The translations under genes and the position numbers were made by a program. Below the pieces are notes generated by a model, which ran no database searches, was not told where the DNA came from, and was given only the letters and a program-made list of their open reading frames with translations. Below are positions 20,773-29,874 of a DNA stretch of 44,391 bases, in pieces; position 1 is the first letter of the stretch; the number at the start of each line of letters is the position of its first letter. Source of the DNA: a virus; IMG/VR virus record IMGVR_UViG_3300017788_000048, positions 1 to 44,391 of that record. One strand, given 5' to 3'.

Positions 20773-20773
20773 T
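20746..20773 (+). promoter_or_regulatory. Promoter for ribonucleotide reductase operon
   Basis: TTGCCA (20746-20751), 16-nt spacer, TATAAT (20768-20773), at the end of the papain-like gene and 50 nt before the reductase ATG. Confidence 0.55.
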
Positions 20774-20823
20774 ATACTTAAACGCATTACGTCTATTATT
20801 TTATTCTTTTGTTAGGACACCAG

Positions 20824-23085
20824 ATGAAACCATCTTTGGGTAAAAAATTTTTATCAGATTTGAAGTTGTATACGGATTATTTTAAGTGGCAAGAAGATTT
20901 AGGAAGATATGAAAATTGGGATGAAGCGTGTGAAGATATAATTCACGGGCATCATTTAAAATATAAGGATAAAAATATAGAAAATGAATTAGAATCTGCT
21001 TTAGATTCGATGAAAGAAATGAAGGTTTTTGCTTCTCAAAGAAATCTTCAATTTAGATCGCCGCAAATAGAAAAAAGCAATGCTAGAATCTACAACTGTA
21101 GCGTTTTACACGCAGTAAAAAATTCTATTTTTCAACACGCCTTTTGGTTATTATTAAATGGATGCGGAGTTGGCGTAAGTTTACTTAAACCATTTGTAAA
21201 TAATATTTCTAATATACAACCTAGAAGCTCAACAACACAAACGTTTGTTATACCAGATAGTATAGAAGGATGGGCAGATGCTTTGGGTGTGTTGCTATCA
21301 TCATATTTTATAGATAATCAACCGTTTCCAGAATATGCAAATTGTAAGATTAGATTTGATTACTCTCTTATCAGACCAGAAGGAACTATGATTTCTGGTG
21401 GCTTTAAAGCTCCTGGACCAAACGGCCTAAAGAACGCTTTAGAAAAAATAGAATCTTTATTAGATACTATTGTGGCTTCTGGAAAAAACAAATTAAGCCC
21501 AATAAATGTTTATGATATTATTTGTCATTCATCTGACAGTGTTTTGGCTGGTGGTCTTAGAAGATCAGCCCTTATAATGTTAATAGATCCAAATGATGAA
21601 GAAATGATTAATGCAAAAATTGGAAATTGGAGACAAGACAATCCTCAACGCGCTAGATCTAATAATTCTGTTATGCTTCTCAGAAGTTTAGATAATAAAG
21701 ATTTATTTTATAAACTAGCTAAAACCAACGACGGGGAATCAGATATTGGTTTTCTGTTTGTTAATAGCTGGTTAGATATGGGAAATCCGTGCCTAGAAAT
21801 TTTATTTACTCCGATTGATACAGATGATGACGTATGCAGCATTAAATATGACGATTTAGATAATTGGATAAAAAACAATATTGATAAATTCGGTGTACAA
21901 TTTTGTAATTTAACGTCTATTAATGCAGAAAAAATGTCTTCAAAAGAAGTGTTTTTAAAATCATGTAAAGATGCTGCAATACTAGGAACTTTGCAGGCCG
22001 GATATACATCTTTTCCATATCTTGGAAAATCTTCAGAAAATATAACAAAAAGAGAGGCGCTGCTAGGAGTTTCTATGACTGGATGGATGAATAACCCGAA
22101 AGTATTTAATCCAGAATTACTAGAAGAAGGAGCAAGATTAATAGTAGAAACTAATAAAAATTTATCTAAAAGGCTTGGCATCAATCAAGCCGCTAGAACA
22201 ACATGTGTCAAACCAGAGGGCAACCTGTCTGTTGTAGCGCAAACTGCTTCCGGCTGCCATCCAGAACATGCTGAAAAATATTTTAGAATCATGCAACTTA
22301 ACAAGCTTGCGCCCACAGCAGCATGGATATTTCAACACATGCCATTTCTGTTAGAAGAAAGCGTTTGGAGCGCAAACAATACTGATTATGTTGTTTTTGT
22401 TCCGGTGGTTAATCCGCCCGGAGGTTTGTTTAAAAAAGACATGAAAGGCGTCAAGCATCTTGAAATGGTAAAATTAATACAAGATCATTGGATTAAGCCT
22501 GGAACGGTTAAGGAACTTGGAATATCAAAACATATACAACACAATGTTTCTGTAACGGTTATTATTGATAATATTCAAGACATAGTTGATTACATATGGA
22601 ACAATAAAAATTCTTTTACTGGAGTGTCTTTTATTTCAGACTATGGAGATAAAGATTTTAATCAAGCTCCGTTTACCTCTATTTTAAGCGCCGAAGAGGT
22701 TTTTGAAAAATACGGCAAGGGCGCGCTTTTTGCTTCTGGATTAATAGTGGATGGATTGCATTATTTCAATAATAATTTATGGCAAGCTTGTGATTGTTTA
22801 TTAGACGCAAACATTCCTATCGTTGGAACAAGAGAACAGGTTTTGCTTAAAAAAGATTGGATTAGACGCGGAAAACAGTTTGCTAAAAATTATTTTAAGA
22901 GTGATATAAAACAAACAATTTATTGCTTAAAAGATATTCATCTTTTTCACAAATTTGAAACTATCTCTAGAAATATTAAAGAAATTGATTTTTCAAAAAT
23001 TTTAACAAAGCCAACTTATAAAAATGTAGCCGACTTTGCGGCACAAGCTTGTTCTGCTGGGCAATGCGAGATTGCGAGGATATAA
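20824..23085 (+). CDS. nrdJ: Adenosylcobalamin-dependent ribonucleoside-triphosphate reductase (class II)
   Basis: 753 residues from ATG 20824, with AGGA upstream. Converts NTPs to dNTPs using coenzyme B12. Landmarks: NCSVLHAV near residue 90 (substrate-side Cys), LLNGCGVGVSLLKP, QFCNLTSINAE near residue 361 (thiyl-radical Cys and Asn/Glu), FVPVVNPPGG, and the C-terminal reducing pair ACSAGQCEI (~742/747). Length and order match the monomeric Lactobacillus-type RTPR rather than two-subunit class I. It is fully AdoCbl-dependent, so the host must make or import B12. It is coupled (TAATG) to dut. Confidence 0.9.
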   Translation: MKPSLGKKFLSDLKLYTDYFKWQEDLGRYENWDEACEDIIHGHHLKYKDKNIENELESALDSMKEMKVFASQRNLQFRSPQIEKSNARIYNCSVLHAVKNSIFQHAFWLLLNGCGVGVSLLKPFVNNISNIQPRSSTTQTFVIPDSIEGWADALGVLLSSYFIDNQPFPEYANCKIRFDYSLIRPEGTMISGGFKAPGPNGLKNALEKIESLLDTIVASGKNKLSPINVYDIICHSSDSVLAGGLRRSALIMLIDPNDEEMINAKIGNWRQDNPQRARSNNSVMLLRSLDNKDLFYKLAKTNDGESDIGFLFVNSWLDMGNPCLEILFTPIDTDDDVCSIKYDDLDNWIKNNIDKFGVQFCNLTSINAEKMSSKEVFLKSCKDAAILGTLQAGYTSFPYLGKSSENITKREALLGVSMTGWMNNPKVFNPELLEEGARLIVETNKNLSKRLGINQAARTTCVKPEGNLSVVAQTASGCHPEHAEKYFRIMQLNKLAPTAAWIFQHMPFLLEESVWSANNTDYVVFVPVVNPPGGLFKKDMKGVKHLEMVKLIQDHWIKPGTVKELGISKHIQHNVSVTVIIDNIQDIVDYIWNNKNSFTGVSFISDYGDKDFNQAPFTSILSAEEVFEKYGKGALFASGLIVDGLHYFNNNLWQACDCLLDANIPIVGTREQVLLKKDWIRRGKQFAKNYFKSDIKQTIYCLKDIHLFHKFETISRNIKEIDFSKILTKPTYKNVADFAAQACSAGQCEIARI

Positions 23086-23537
23086 TGCGGCTAGACAATG
23101 AGCCAATTCCACTGAAACTAAAGGTTAAGCTACTTAGCAATTTAGCAAAACTACCAACAAAAACCAACGAATTAGATGCTGGATGGGATCTTTATTCAAC
23201 ACAACAAGTCACTATCGCGCCAGGATGCCGACAATTAATATCTACAGGCATAGCACTAGAAATACCACCTGGATATGTTGGATTAATTTGGCCGCGATCT
23301 GGATTGTCTGTAAAAAAAGGATGTGATGTGCTGGCGGGAGTTATTGATTCACCTTATAGAGGAGAAATAAAAGTATGTTTACAAAATTGCGATAAAATCG
23401 AAAATATTGAAATCAATCCTGGCGATAGGATAGCTCAAATTTTATTTCAACAAGTGCCGCAATTTCAGCTAATACTTGCAGAAGAATTGTCAGACACGCA
23501 TAGAGGAGATGGTGGTTTTGGAAGCAGCGGCGCATGA
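23085..23537 (+). CDS. dut: dUTPase (dUTP diphosphatase)
   Basis: 150 residues from ATG 23085, overlapping the reductase stop. All five trimeric dUTPase motifs are present: DAGWDLYS (1), PRSGLSVKKG (2), GVIDSPYRGEIKV (3), GDRIAQILF (4) and RGDGGFGSSG (5). It hydrolyses dUTP to dUMP, preventing uracil incorporation and feeding dTMP synthesis together with dCMP deaminase. Intact and of normal length. Confidence 0.95.
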   Translation: MRLDNEPIPLKLKVKLLSNLAKLPTKTNELDAGWDLYSTQQVTIAPGCRQLISTGIALEIPPGYVGLIWPRSGLSVKKGCDVLAGVIDSPYRGEIKVCLQNCDKIENIEINPGDRIAQILFQQVPQFQLILAEELSDTHRGDGGFGSSGA

Positions 23538-23559
23538 TTACTAATCATAGAAAGATAAT

Positions 23560-24228
23560 ATGTCTAAAAGAAAAACCGCAGCACCGAGTGATTCTTCCTA
23601 TAAAATTAAAACAGTAGAAGCTAAAACTGAAAATCAACATAATTATATAAGGGCAATTTTTGAAAACGATGTTATAATTTGTTCCGGCCCATCGGGTTCG
23701 GGCAAAAGCATGATTTCCGCAGGAATCGGAGCAGAACATCTTTTTGATGATAGATACGAACAAATTATAGTAACCAGGCCTTTAATTTGCGCTGGCAAAG
23801 ATATAGGCGCACTACCCGGCGAAATAGGCGAGAAAATTGCGCCATATGTTATGCCAATGATGGAATATTTTAGAATGTTTTTAGGAAACCCGTTGTATAT
23901 TAATATGGTGCATGAAAAACGAATCAGATTTGAGCCTTTAGAAGTTATGCGCGGCTCAACTTTTCATAAAACATATATGATTCTTGATGAAGCTCAGAAT
24001 TGTACATTTGATCAAATTAAAATGTTTATGACTAGAATCGGAGAAAATTCTAAGGTAATTATTAATGGAGACATTAAACAAAACGATTTACGTGGAAGAA
24101 GTGGACTAGAAACTTGTATGAATAAATTGAAAAATATAGAAGGCGTTGGTATAATAGAATTAACTAATGCTGATATTCAAAGACATGGAATAATTGGAAA
24201 AATTTTAAATGCATTAGAGGAGGCATAA
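23560..24228 (+). CDS. phoH: PhoH-like P-loop ATPase
   Basis: 222 residues, ATG 23560. Walker A GPSGSGKSM near residue 44; ITRPLICAGKDIGALPG; Walker B YMILDEAQN near residue 142; then SKVIINGDIKQND and the RSGLE element, all typical of PhoH. PhoH proteins are widespread in phages; proposed roles are RNA helicase or phosphate-stress functions. Length fits the short phage form lacking extra RNA-binding domains. Confidence 0.9.
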   Translation: MSKRKTAAPSDSSYKIKTVEAKTENQHNYIRAIFENDVIICSGPSGSGKSMISAGIGAEHLFDDRYEQIIVTRPLICAGKDIGALPGEIGEKIAPYVMPMMEYFRMFLGNPLYINMVHEKRIRFEPLEVMRGSTFHKTYMILDEAQNCTFDQIKMFMTRIGENSKVIINGDIKQNDLRGRSGLETCMNKLKNIEGVGIIELTNADIQRHGIIGKILNALEEA

Positions 24229-24594
24229 ATGCCACAATATAACTTATATTGCGATGATTGCGATCAAGATATAGAAATATTTTGCAGCATATCTGAATAC
24301 GACACACGAATGAAAAATGTAATATGTCCAAGCTGTGCATCTAGAAATATTTATAGAAATTATCAAGAAGATAATGTATATTCAACTATTAAAGATATCC
24401 GGACGGTTGGTCAACTAGCTGAATATAATACTAAAAAAATGGGTTCTAAACTAAATGAAGAATATGAAAAAACAAAAATACCAGAAAAAAAACCATGGTA
24501 TCAAAGCGAAAAATATGGAAAAGCTTCAAAACAACAAATAAACAAAATGACAAAAGAGCAAAAAAAAGATTACATTCTTGGGGGAGATAAATGA
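24229..24594 (+). CDS. FmdB-type zinc-ribbon protein
   Basis: 121 residues, ATG 24229 with GAGGAGG upstream. N-terminal MPQYNLYCDDCDQDIEIF...VICPSCAS has two CxxC knuckles like the FmdB/CxxC_CxxC_SSSS putative regulatory family. The C-terminal 70 residues are very basic and helical. Nucleic-acid binding is plausible. ATGA-coupled to the next gene. Confidence 0.6.
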   Translation: MPQYNLYCDDCDQDIEIFCSISEYDTRMKNVICPSCASRNIYRNYQEDNVYSTIKDIRTVGQLAEYNTKKMGSKLNEEYEKTKIPEKKPWYQSEKYGKASKQQINKMTKEQKKDYILGGDK

Positions 24595-24914
24595 AGTATA
24601 TAATTGAAGCAGAAGAATTGCCAGAAAACACAATTAAGCAAAATAAATTTGATAAAAATGGAAATCCTACACATTCAAAAGAATACTATGCTGAATCAAC
24701 CGAAGGAAAAAATGGACTAAATTATTTCATAAAAACCTTTAGTAGCCTTATATATGATCCATATGGACCATACTCAAAAAGAGAATCAACTCTTGATCTT
24801 AAATTAAAAAAAGTTTCGTTAAAAACATTTAATAACTATATAGAATACTTAAAAACTAAAAATCTAAAATATCTTACAATTGCCCAAAGGGGATTTATTG
24901 ATGACCGAGCCTAA
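24591..24914 (+). CDS. Hypothetical protein
   Basis: 107 residues, ATG 24591 with a strong GGGGGAG upstream. Mixed alpha/beta with many Lys and Tyr (YFIKTFSSLIYDPYGPYSKR). No motif recognised. Overlaps the next gene by 14 nt. Confidence 0.5.
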   Translation: MKYIIEAEELPENTIKQNKFDKNGNPTHSKEYYAESTEGKNGLNYFIKTFSSLIYDPYGPYSKRESTLDLKLKKVSLKTFNNYIEYLKTKNLKYLTIAQRGFIDDRA

Positions 24915-25251
24915 AAATCAACGTATGACTATTGTTGAAAGATTTTATATTGAAAACAATTGGGAAATATTAGATATTGATACTCTTTCTAAACATACAA
25001 AAATACAAAAGAAAAGCATTCAACGGTTTATAGAAAAATTAAAAATCAAAAAAGATAAATCTCAACTTGAACACAAAGCTGGTGTCGCGCAAACATCTCC
25101 TGTAACAATTTCTGCACAAGATATGATTGCAAGAAAAGGTGTCGCCATAATGACAAAATCAGCCGCAGAACTTGGTGACGAAATACGAAAACAAGTTAAA
25201 AAAAATTCTTCTCAACACTGCACTGTTCAAATAAAGGAAAATAATGTCTAA
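24901..25251 (+). CDS. Putative HTH DNA-binding protein
   Basis: 116 residues from ATG 24901; AAAGGGGA eight nt upstream sets this start over TTG 24880. Residues ~15-50 (FYIENNWEILDIDTLSKHTK-IQKKSIQRFIEKLKI) look like a helix-turn-helix. The C-terminal part contains SAQDMIARKGVAIMTKSAAE. A regulatory or small-terminase-like role is conceivable, but the neighbours are replication genes. Tentative. Confidence 0.45.
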   Translation: MTEPKNQRMTIVERFYIENNWEILDIDTLSKHTKIQKKSIQRFIEKLKIKKDKSQLEHKAGVAQTSPVTISAQDMIARKGVAIMTKSAAELGDEIRKQVKKNSSQHCTVQIKENNV

Positions 25252-25651
25252 TTGGATAAGTTGTTACAGAACAAATAAAAATGCCATATGGATAAAATGC
25301 GTTTTAACTAATGATGAAGAAGTATATCTCGCTAGTTTTAAAGACTGGCCAGCATTGGCTAATAGGCTAGAAAATGAAAGATTATTTTTTAAAAAACTTT
25401 CATTACAATTCAAATCTCATGAAGTTATGCTTGATATTGAAAATTGTCAAGGGGTCTATTTGGTTAGATCTGTTATTGGTCAATTGACGGGATATACAAA
25501 AGAAACTATTACTTTTGGAAAAGTTAGTGGTAATAATATTCATAAAATAGTTTACATGTCGCCAGAATTGATAGAAGAAGAATCCTATATGGATACACTT
25601 GCAAATTCTTTTGAAGAGGCGATTATTTATGACAAAACGCCAAAGAACTGA
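25244..25651 (+). CDS. Hypothetical protein
   Basis: 135 residues from ATG 25244. Alpha/beta sequence with CYRTNKNAIWIKCVLTNDEE and an acidic C-terminus (EEESYMDTLANSFEEAI). No family recognised. Overlaps both neighbours. Confidence 0.5.
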   Translation: MSNWISCYRTNKNAIWIKCVLTNDEEVYLASFKDWPALANRLENERLFFKKLSLQFKSHEVMLDIENCQGVYLVRSVIGQLTGYTKETITFGKVSGNNIHKIVYMSPELIEEESYMDTLANSFEEAIIYDKTPKN

Positions 25652-26087
25652 AAAAAGAAAATATAAACATACCACCACTGGTGATTATTGTACTTGTGCT
25701 GCATATATTGCAGAAATGATGTGTTTAAGATTGGCAGAGTATAAAAAAATATCCGGACTGGCATTTAAATTTTGGAACAATAAACCTTGGGATTGGACTT
25801 TTAAACGCCAAATGATGGTTGCCAATAAATTAATCAAAGAATATGGCGAATCGTTAATAATTAAATCATTAAATTCTAATGAATTAAAAAGTATTTTTTC
25901 ATTGACTCATCCTAAAGTAAAACGGGTTTTAGAAAAAAATAAACTTTCTTTTAAAGAAATTCAAGTAAAACCTGTAGAAAAAATAGAAACAAACGTTGCA
26001 ACTCGCAATAAAGCATTTGGAAAAAAATCACAACTTAGCAAATTGAGGAAACTAGATGGCAAAAACGGCGAAAAAGAATCAACATGA
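25629..26087 (+). CDS. Hypothetical basic protein
   Basis: 152 residues from ATG 25629, with GAAGAGG upstream; TTG 25599 is a longer alternative. DYCTCAAYIAEMMCLRLAEY at ~16-35, then FWNNKPWDWTFKRQMMVANK, and a Lys-rich C-terminal third. The Trp-rich centre and basic ends suggest nucleic-acid binding. It directly precedes the recA-like gene with a 32-nt overlap, so a role in recombination is possible. Confidence 0.5.
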   Translation: MTKRQRTEKRKYKHTTTGDYCTCAAYIAEMMCLRLAEYKKISGLAFKFWNNKPWDWTFKRQMMVANKLIKEYGESLIIKSLNSNELKSIFSLTHPKVKRVLEKNKLSFKEIQVKPVEKIETNVATRNKAFGKKSQLSKLRKLDGKNGEKEST

Positions 26088-27171
26088 TAGCGATATATTT
26101 TCTAGTGATTTTTTAGAAAAATATGGAAAGATTATTGAAAACGGCCAAAAAGTACTTGATGATTTATTAGAATTAAAGGTTATTAGCATATCTCCAGCGT
26201 TAGATATTGCTCTTGGCGGGGGCTTGCGCGAAGGTAGTGTTGTTGTCATGACCGGAGATGCTAAGACAGGCAAAAGTTCCACTGCATTATACTTTGCTGC
26301 TAAGTGTCAATCTTTGGGTAAAAATGTTATGTATTTTAATACCGAGGGCCGAATTACAAAAGAAAATTTTACAGGAATAAAAGGTCTTGATCCGAGTAAA
26401 ATTACCATTGTTCAAACAACCGATCAGAACCCGGTGGTATCAGCAGAAATGTATTTAAACAGCTTAGAACATTGCATTAAAAATGTTCCAGATTTGGTTT
26501 GTATCATAGATTCAGCATCCAACATGGTTCCACAAGAAGAGTTAGACGGAGAAATTAGAACTGGAGTAAGAAATTCTCTTCCAAGATTACTATCTATGTT
26601 TTGTAAACGAACAAGCGGAGATGTACACAGAAATAAAGCTATACTTATTTTTATTACTCATAACATAACAAATACTGCTCCGGCCTCTAAATATTCTCCG
26701 AGCAAAGTTGCAGATTGCGGCGTGATGATTCAGTATCAAGCCGGAACAAACATGGTAATCACTCATCGTGGCAAATGGGAAGTGCCAAAAGATAGCGGAA
26801 ATCACGTTGGTCAAATAGCAAATTGGGTGATCAAAACATCTGCGGCTGGCGGAAAACCAAACTCTACCGCTGAATCTTGGATCAGATACGGCATTGGCAT
26901 AGATGAAACACAAGAAATTGCGCAGCTTGCCACGCAGTTTTCTTTTATCAAAATGAAAGGGGCTTGGTATGAAATTTCTACGTTTATTGAAAATAAAAAC
27001 GCAGAACCGGTAAGAAAATTTCTAGAAAAACAAAATGTAGACTTGACAAACGACGAAGCTGTGTTAAAATGTTTTAAATTCCAAGGCATGGAGAGGCTAG
27101 TAAACTTCTTAAAAGAAAATGAAGCACTGGCAATATTTTTATATCAAAATATTAAAGAGGCGTTGCTATGA
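26056..27171 (+). CDS. RecA/UvsX-like recombinase
   Basis: 371 residues from ATG 26056 (GAGGA upstream). The RecA core runs from residue ~42 (ISISPALDIALGGGLREGSV) with Walker A GDAKTGKSS (~66-74), a Walker-B-like VCIIDSASNMVPQEE (~153) and LIFITHNI (~197). The C-terminal ~100 residues diverge. It catalyses homologous pairing and strand exchange on ssDNA. Sequence style fits phage UvsX/RecA rather than a bacterial RecA. It is followed by a nuclease and a helical protein that may be accessory factors. Confidence 0.85.
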   Translation: MAKTAKKNQHDSDIFSSDFLEKYGKIIENGQKVLDDLLELKVISISPALDIALGGGLREGSVVVMTGDAKTGKSSTALYFAAKCQSLGKNVMYFNTEGRITKENFTGIKGLDPSKITIVQTTDQNPVVSAEMYLNSLEHCIKNVPDLVCIIDSASNMVPQEELDGEIRTGVRNSLPRLLSMFCKRTSGDVHRNKAILIFITHNITNTAPASKYSPSKVADCGVMIQYQAGTNMVITHRGKWEVPKDSGNHVGQIANWVIKTSAAGGKPNSTAESWIRYGIGIDETQEIAQLATQFSFIKMKGAWYEISTFIENKNAEPVRKFLEKQNVDLTNDEAVLKCFKFQGMERLVNFLKENEALAIFLYQNIKEALL

Positions 27172-27584
27172 AAATAGTGGGCCTAAATAATAGAGAGTAT
27201 AATATAAATCTAAATAAATACGCCAAAAATCATAAAAAAACAAACAAATCTTCATTTCATCTTGAGGCCCGTAGACTATTAAAAGAATGCTTTCCGTCAT
27301 ATTTTATTTATGAAGAAGTTAGTCTTCCAGGATCTACAAACCCTAAAAATAAATCCGTATTATATTTAGATTTTTTTATACCAAATTTAAAAATTGGTGT
27401 CGAAATTCATGGTCGTCAGCATTTTGAATATGTTCCATACTTTCATAAAAACAAATTGGGATTTGCCAATCATAAATATAGAGACAATTTAAAATTAGAA
27501 TGGTGCGACAGAAATCAAATTAAATTAATTATTTTAAGATACGATGAAATTGACTTATGGAGAGCGCAAATTGAATGCTGCTAA
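27168..27584 (+). CDS. VSR/DUF559-like endonuclease
   Basis: 138 residues, ATGA-coupled to recA. SFHLEARRLLKECFPSYFIYEE (Glu ~35), then VLYLDFFIPNLKIGVEIHGRQHF (Asp ~62, Glu ~73) and KLIILRYDE give the very-short-patch-repair / PD-(D/E)XK layout of a single-strand nicking or repair endonuclease. Phage homologues act in recombination, repair or homing. Adjacent to recA, so junction or end processing is likely (inference). Confidence 0.6.
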   Translation: MKIVGLNNREYNINLNKYAKNHKKTNKSSFHLEARRLLKECFPSYFIYEEVSLPGSTNPKNKSVLYLDFFIPNLKIGVEIHGRQHFEYVPYFHKNKLGFANHKYRDNLKLEWCDRNQIKLIILRYDEIDLWRAQIECC

Positions 27585-28029
27585 ACAATTAGACAATTTT
27601 ATGTGTGCATTGTCTGACTATTTTAGTAAAATAGGAATAGATAAAACAGCGCATCGTCCAGAATTTAATGAGGTAGAATTAATGTCTATCAATGATATGG
27701 ACTTATTAACCAAAGACGCCTGTTTTAATTGTGCGTATGTATTATACCAGTATGCCGATTATATATCCACAGACTTAAATAAATGTAGAGCAATTTTTTA
27801 TTGGTGTGAAAATTCTTTAAACGAAATAGTTTCTAGAGAAATTAATGATTTGCCACAGTTCAATAAACACGATATTAAAGTTGCAGAAATAATTCGATCA
27901 AATGTTGTCGCAAAAAACTTAAATGACTGGAAAATTAAAGCACAATCTAGAATTAATTTTCTTGAATCAAAAGAACAAAATATCCGCAGACGAGCAGAAT
28001 GCTTAATTGAAAAAGGAAAAAGAAAATGA
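27571..28029 (+). CDS. Hypothetical helical protein (possible recombination mediator)
   Basis: 152 residues from TTG 27571, chosen because GGAGAG lies 6 nt upstream and the overlap is a normal 14 nt; ATG 27544 in the same frame gives 161. All-helical with four Cys in FNCAYVLYQYADY-type segments, and a basic coiled-coil end (RAECLIEKGKRK). Position after recA resembles that of UvsY-type loaders, but no sequence motif proves it. Confidence 0.45.
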   Translation: MNAAKQLDNFMCALSDYFSKIGIDKTAHRPEFNEVELMSINDMDLLTKDACFNCAYVLYQYADYISTDLNKCRAIFYWCENSLNEIVSREINDLPQFNKHDIKVAEIIRSNVVAKNLNDWKIKAQSRINFLESKEQNIRRRAECLIEKGKRK

Positions 28030-28418
28030 GTTTTGAAGAATTTATCAACGGTTTAACTCCAGAACAGATGGAAAAGTTAAAACAAGCACTAAACGCAACC
28101 GGCTCGTCAAAACCAACCGCAAAAACTGAAATAAAACAATTGCCCGATAGACAGTCTACTGGCGAAAATTTTACTACTATTAAACAAGAAAGAAGAGGAA
28201 GAGAACCCGTGAAAGCCAAGAAAAATACTTGGGAAGACCATGGAGAATTTCGGGATGATGAAAATTTAAGAATGCCCAAAGTTGATCCATCTCCAAGAAG
28301 TCGTGAAAAATCCAAAAAAGTGGAAGTAGAATGCCACGTTTGCGGTAAAACATTCTTTGAAGACCCAAGATACATCTATGGGGAATATATGAGATGTTCA
28401 CGTTGCGGCAGGAAATAA
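28026..28418 (+). CDS. Protein with C-terminal zinc ribbon
   Basis: 130 residues, ATGA-coupled. N-terminal helix (FEEFINGLTPEQMEKLKQAL), a long disordered basic middle, then CHVCGKTFFEDPRYIYGEYM-RCSRCGRK (two CxxC pairs), a classic zinc ribbon. Probably a small replication or recombination accessory protein that binds nucleic acid or the helicase encoded next (inference). Confidence 0.6.
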   Translation: MSFEEFINGLTPEQMEKLKQALNATGSSKPTAKTEIKQLPDRQSTGENFTTIKQERRGREPVKAKKNTWEDHGEFRDDENLRMPKVDPSPRSREKSKKVEVECHVCGKTFFEDPRYIYGEYMRCSRCGRK

Positions 28419-28419
28419 A

Positions 28420-29874
28420 ATGGCAGAACTAATTGATACCGGTGCTGAACGCGCGGTATTGTCTGGATTATTTTCATATGGAATGGATGTTTATGTTGAA
28501 ATATCCGACATAGTTAACTATGAAACATTTGGAAATTCTAGCAATCAAACTATCTATAAATGTATTCAAAAGGTTTTTGAAACAAACCCCAAGTTAGATA
28601 TTCCATCCTTACTTTCGGCAGCAGAGCAAATTGGATTATATTCTGCTATTAGTTCTACAACTGAGCTAGAATATATAAACCTACTTATTAAGTATCCGGT
28701 TGCCAAAGAAAATGTTTTAAATTTTGCAATTCAGATTAAAAAATTTGAGTTTGCCAGAAACATTAAAAGTATTGCTAATTCTATTTCTAGAAATATTGAA
28801 AACATCAAAGGCGATGAATCTGTTGATGAAATTATTTCTATAATAGAGAAACCAGTAATCGATTTTATACGCGACGATAGCTTATCTAGAAAACCAGAAA
28901 AAATCTGGGAAAATGTAGACGAATATATTCAGTATCTCATTGATAATAAATGTGACCAAATAGGTATTGCTACCGGGTTTAATCGCTATGATAAAGCTAT
29001 TGGAGGCGGATTACGTCGCAAATGCGTGGATATTATTTCGGCGCGCCCTAAAATGGGCAAAAGCGCTCTGGGTGATAATATAGCAATAAATATAGGTCTT
29101 AATGGTATTCCTGTGCTTATGCTTGACACTGAGATGTCGAAGGAAGATCATTTAAATAGAATCATAGCCAGCATGACTGGAATAGAAATTAATAAAATAT
29201 CTACCGGAAAATTTTCAGAAGAAAAAGAAAATATAGAAAAGGTTCAAGCCGCAGTAGAAAAACTAAAGGGCGCAAAATATACCTATGCTAGTGTTGCCGG
29301 TGCGCCGTTTGAAAATATCATCAATACAATTAAGCGCTGGATACTTCACGAAGTTGGCCATGATGAAAATGGCAGGACAAATGAGTGCGTCGTTATTTAT
29401 GACTATTTAAAATTAATGTCTTCGTCGTCTATCAGTAATAACCTACAGGAATATCAGGTGCTAGGCTTCCAAATTACGTCGCTGCATAATCTTGCTGTTA
29501 AATATGACTTTCCATGCCTAGCCTTTACACAATTAAACAGAGACGGCATTACGCGCGAAACAACCGATGTTGTAAGCGGTTCTGACCGCATTATTTGGCT
29601 TTGCACCTCATTTTCTATTTTCAAAGATAAATCGCCAGAAGAACTTGCGGAAGACGGTCCAAATGCTGGCAACAGAAAATTAATTCCGATTGTTTCGCGG
29701 CACGGCCCAGGAATGACCGATGGAAATTATATTAATATTAAATTAGAGGGCGACAAATGCACTGCTAAAGAATTGCACACGCGAGACGAGTTTTACGCTT
29801 CAAGCAGAAGTTCTGATCACGGTTTAGAGGGGGCCGACGCGCCATTTGATCCAGATGATGACATATACGCATAA
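28420..29874 (+). CDS. dnaB: DnaB-type replicative helicase
   Basis: 484 residues, ATG 28420, AGGA upstream. N-terminal DnaB domain (GAERAVLSGLFSYG...), linker, then a RecA-type motor: GFNRYDKAIGGGLRRKCVDI, Walker A SARPKMGKSALGDN (~207-220), LMLDTEMSKEDHLNRI (motif 1a), CVVIYDYLKLMSS (Walker B) and LAFTQLNRDG (motif 3). It unwinds DNA at the fork as a hexamer. Length is normal for DnaB. The 3' end overlaps the primase gene, as expected for a helicase-primase pair. Confidence 0.9.
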   Translation: MAELIDTGAERAVLSGLFSYGMDVYVEISDIVNYETFGNSSNQTIYKCIQKVFETNPKLDIPSLLSAAEQIGLYSAISSTTELEYINLLIKYPVAKENVLNFAIQIKKFEFARNIKSIANSISRNIENIKGDESVDEIISIIEKPVIDFIRDDSLSRKPEKIWENVDEYIQYLIDNKCDQIGIATGFNRYDKAIGGGLRRKCVDIISARPKMGKSALGDNIAINIGLNGIPVLMLDTEMSKEDHLNRIIASMTGIEINKISTGKFSEEKENIEKVQAAVEKLKGAKYTYASVAGAPFENIINTIKRWILHEVGHDENGRTNECVVIYDYLKLMSSSSISNNLQEYQVLGFQITSLHNLAVKYDFPCLAFTQLNRDGITRETTDVVSGSDRIIWLCTSFSIFKDKSPEELAEDGPNAGNRKLIPIVSRHGPGMTDGNYINIKLEGDKCTAKELHTRDEFYASSRSSDHGLEGADAPFDPDDDIYA

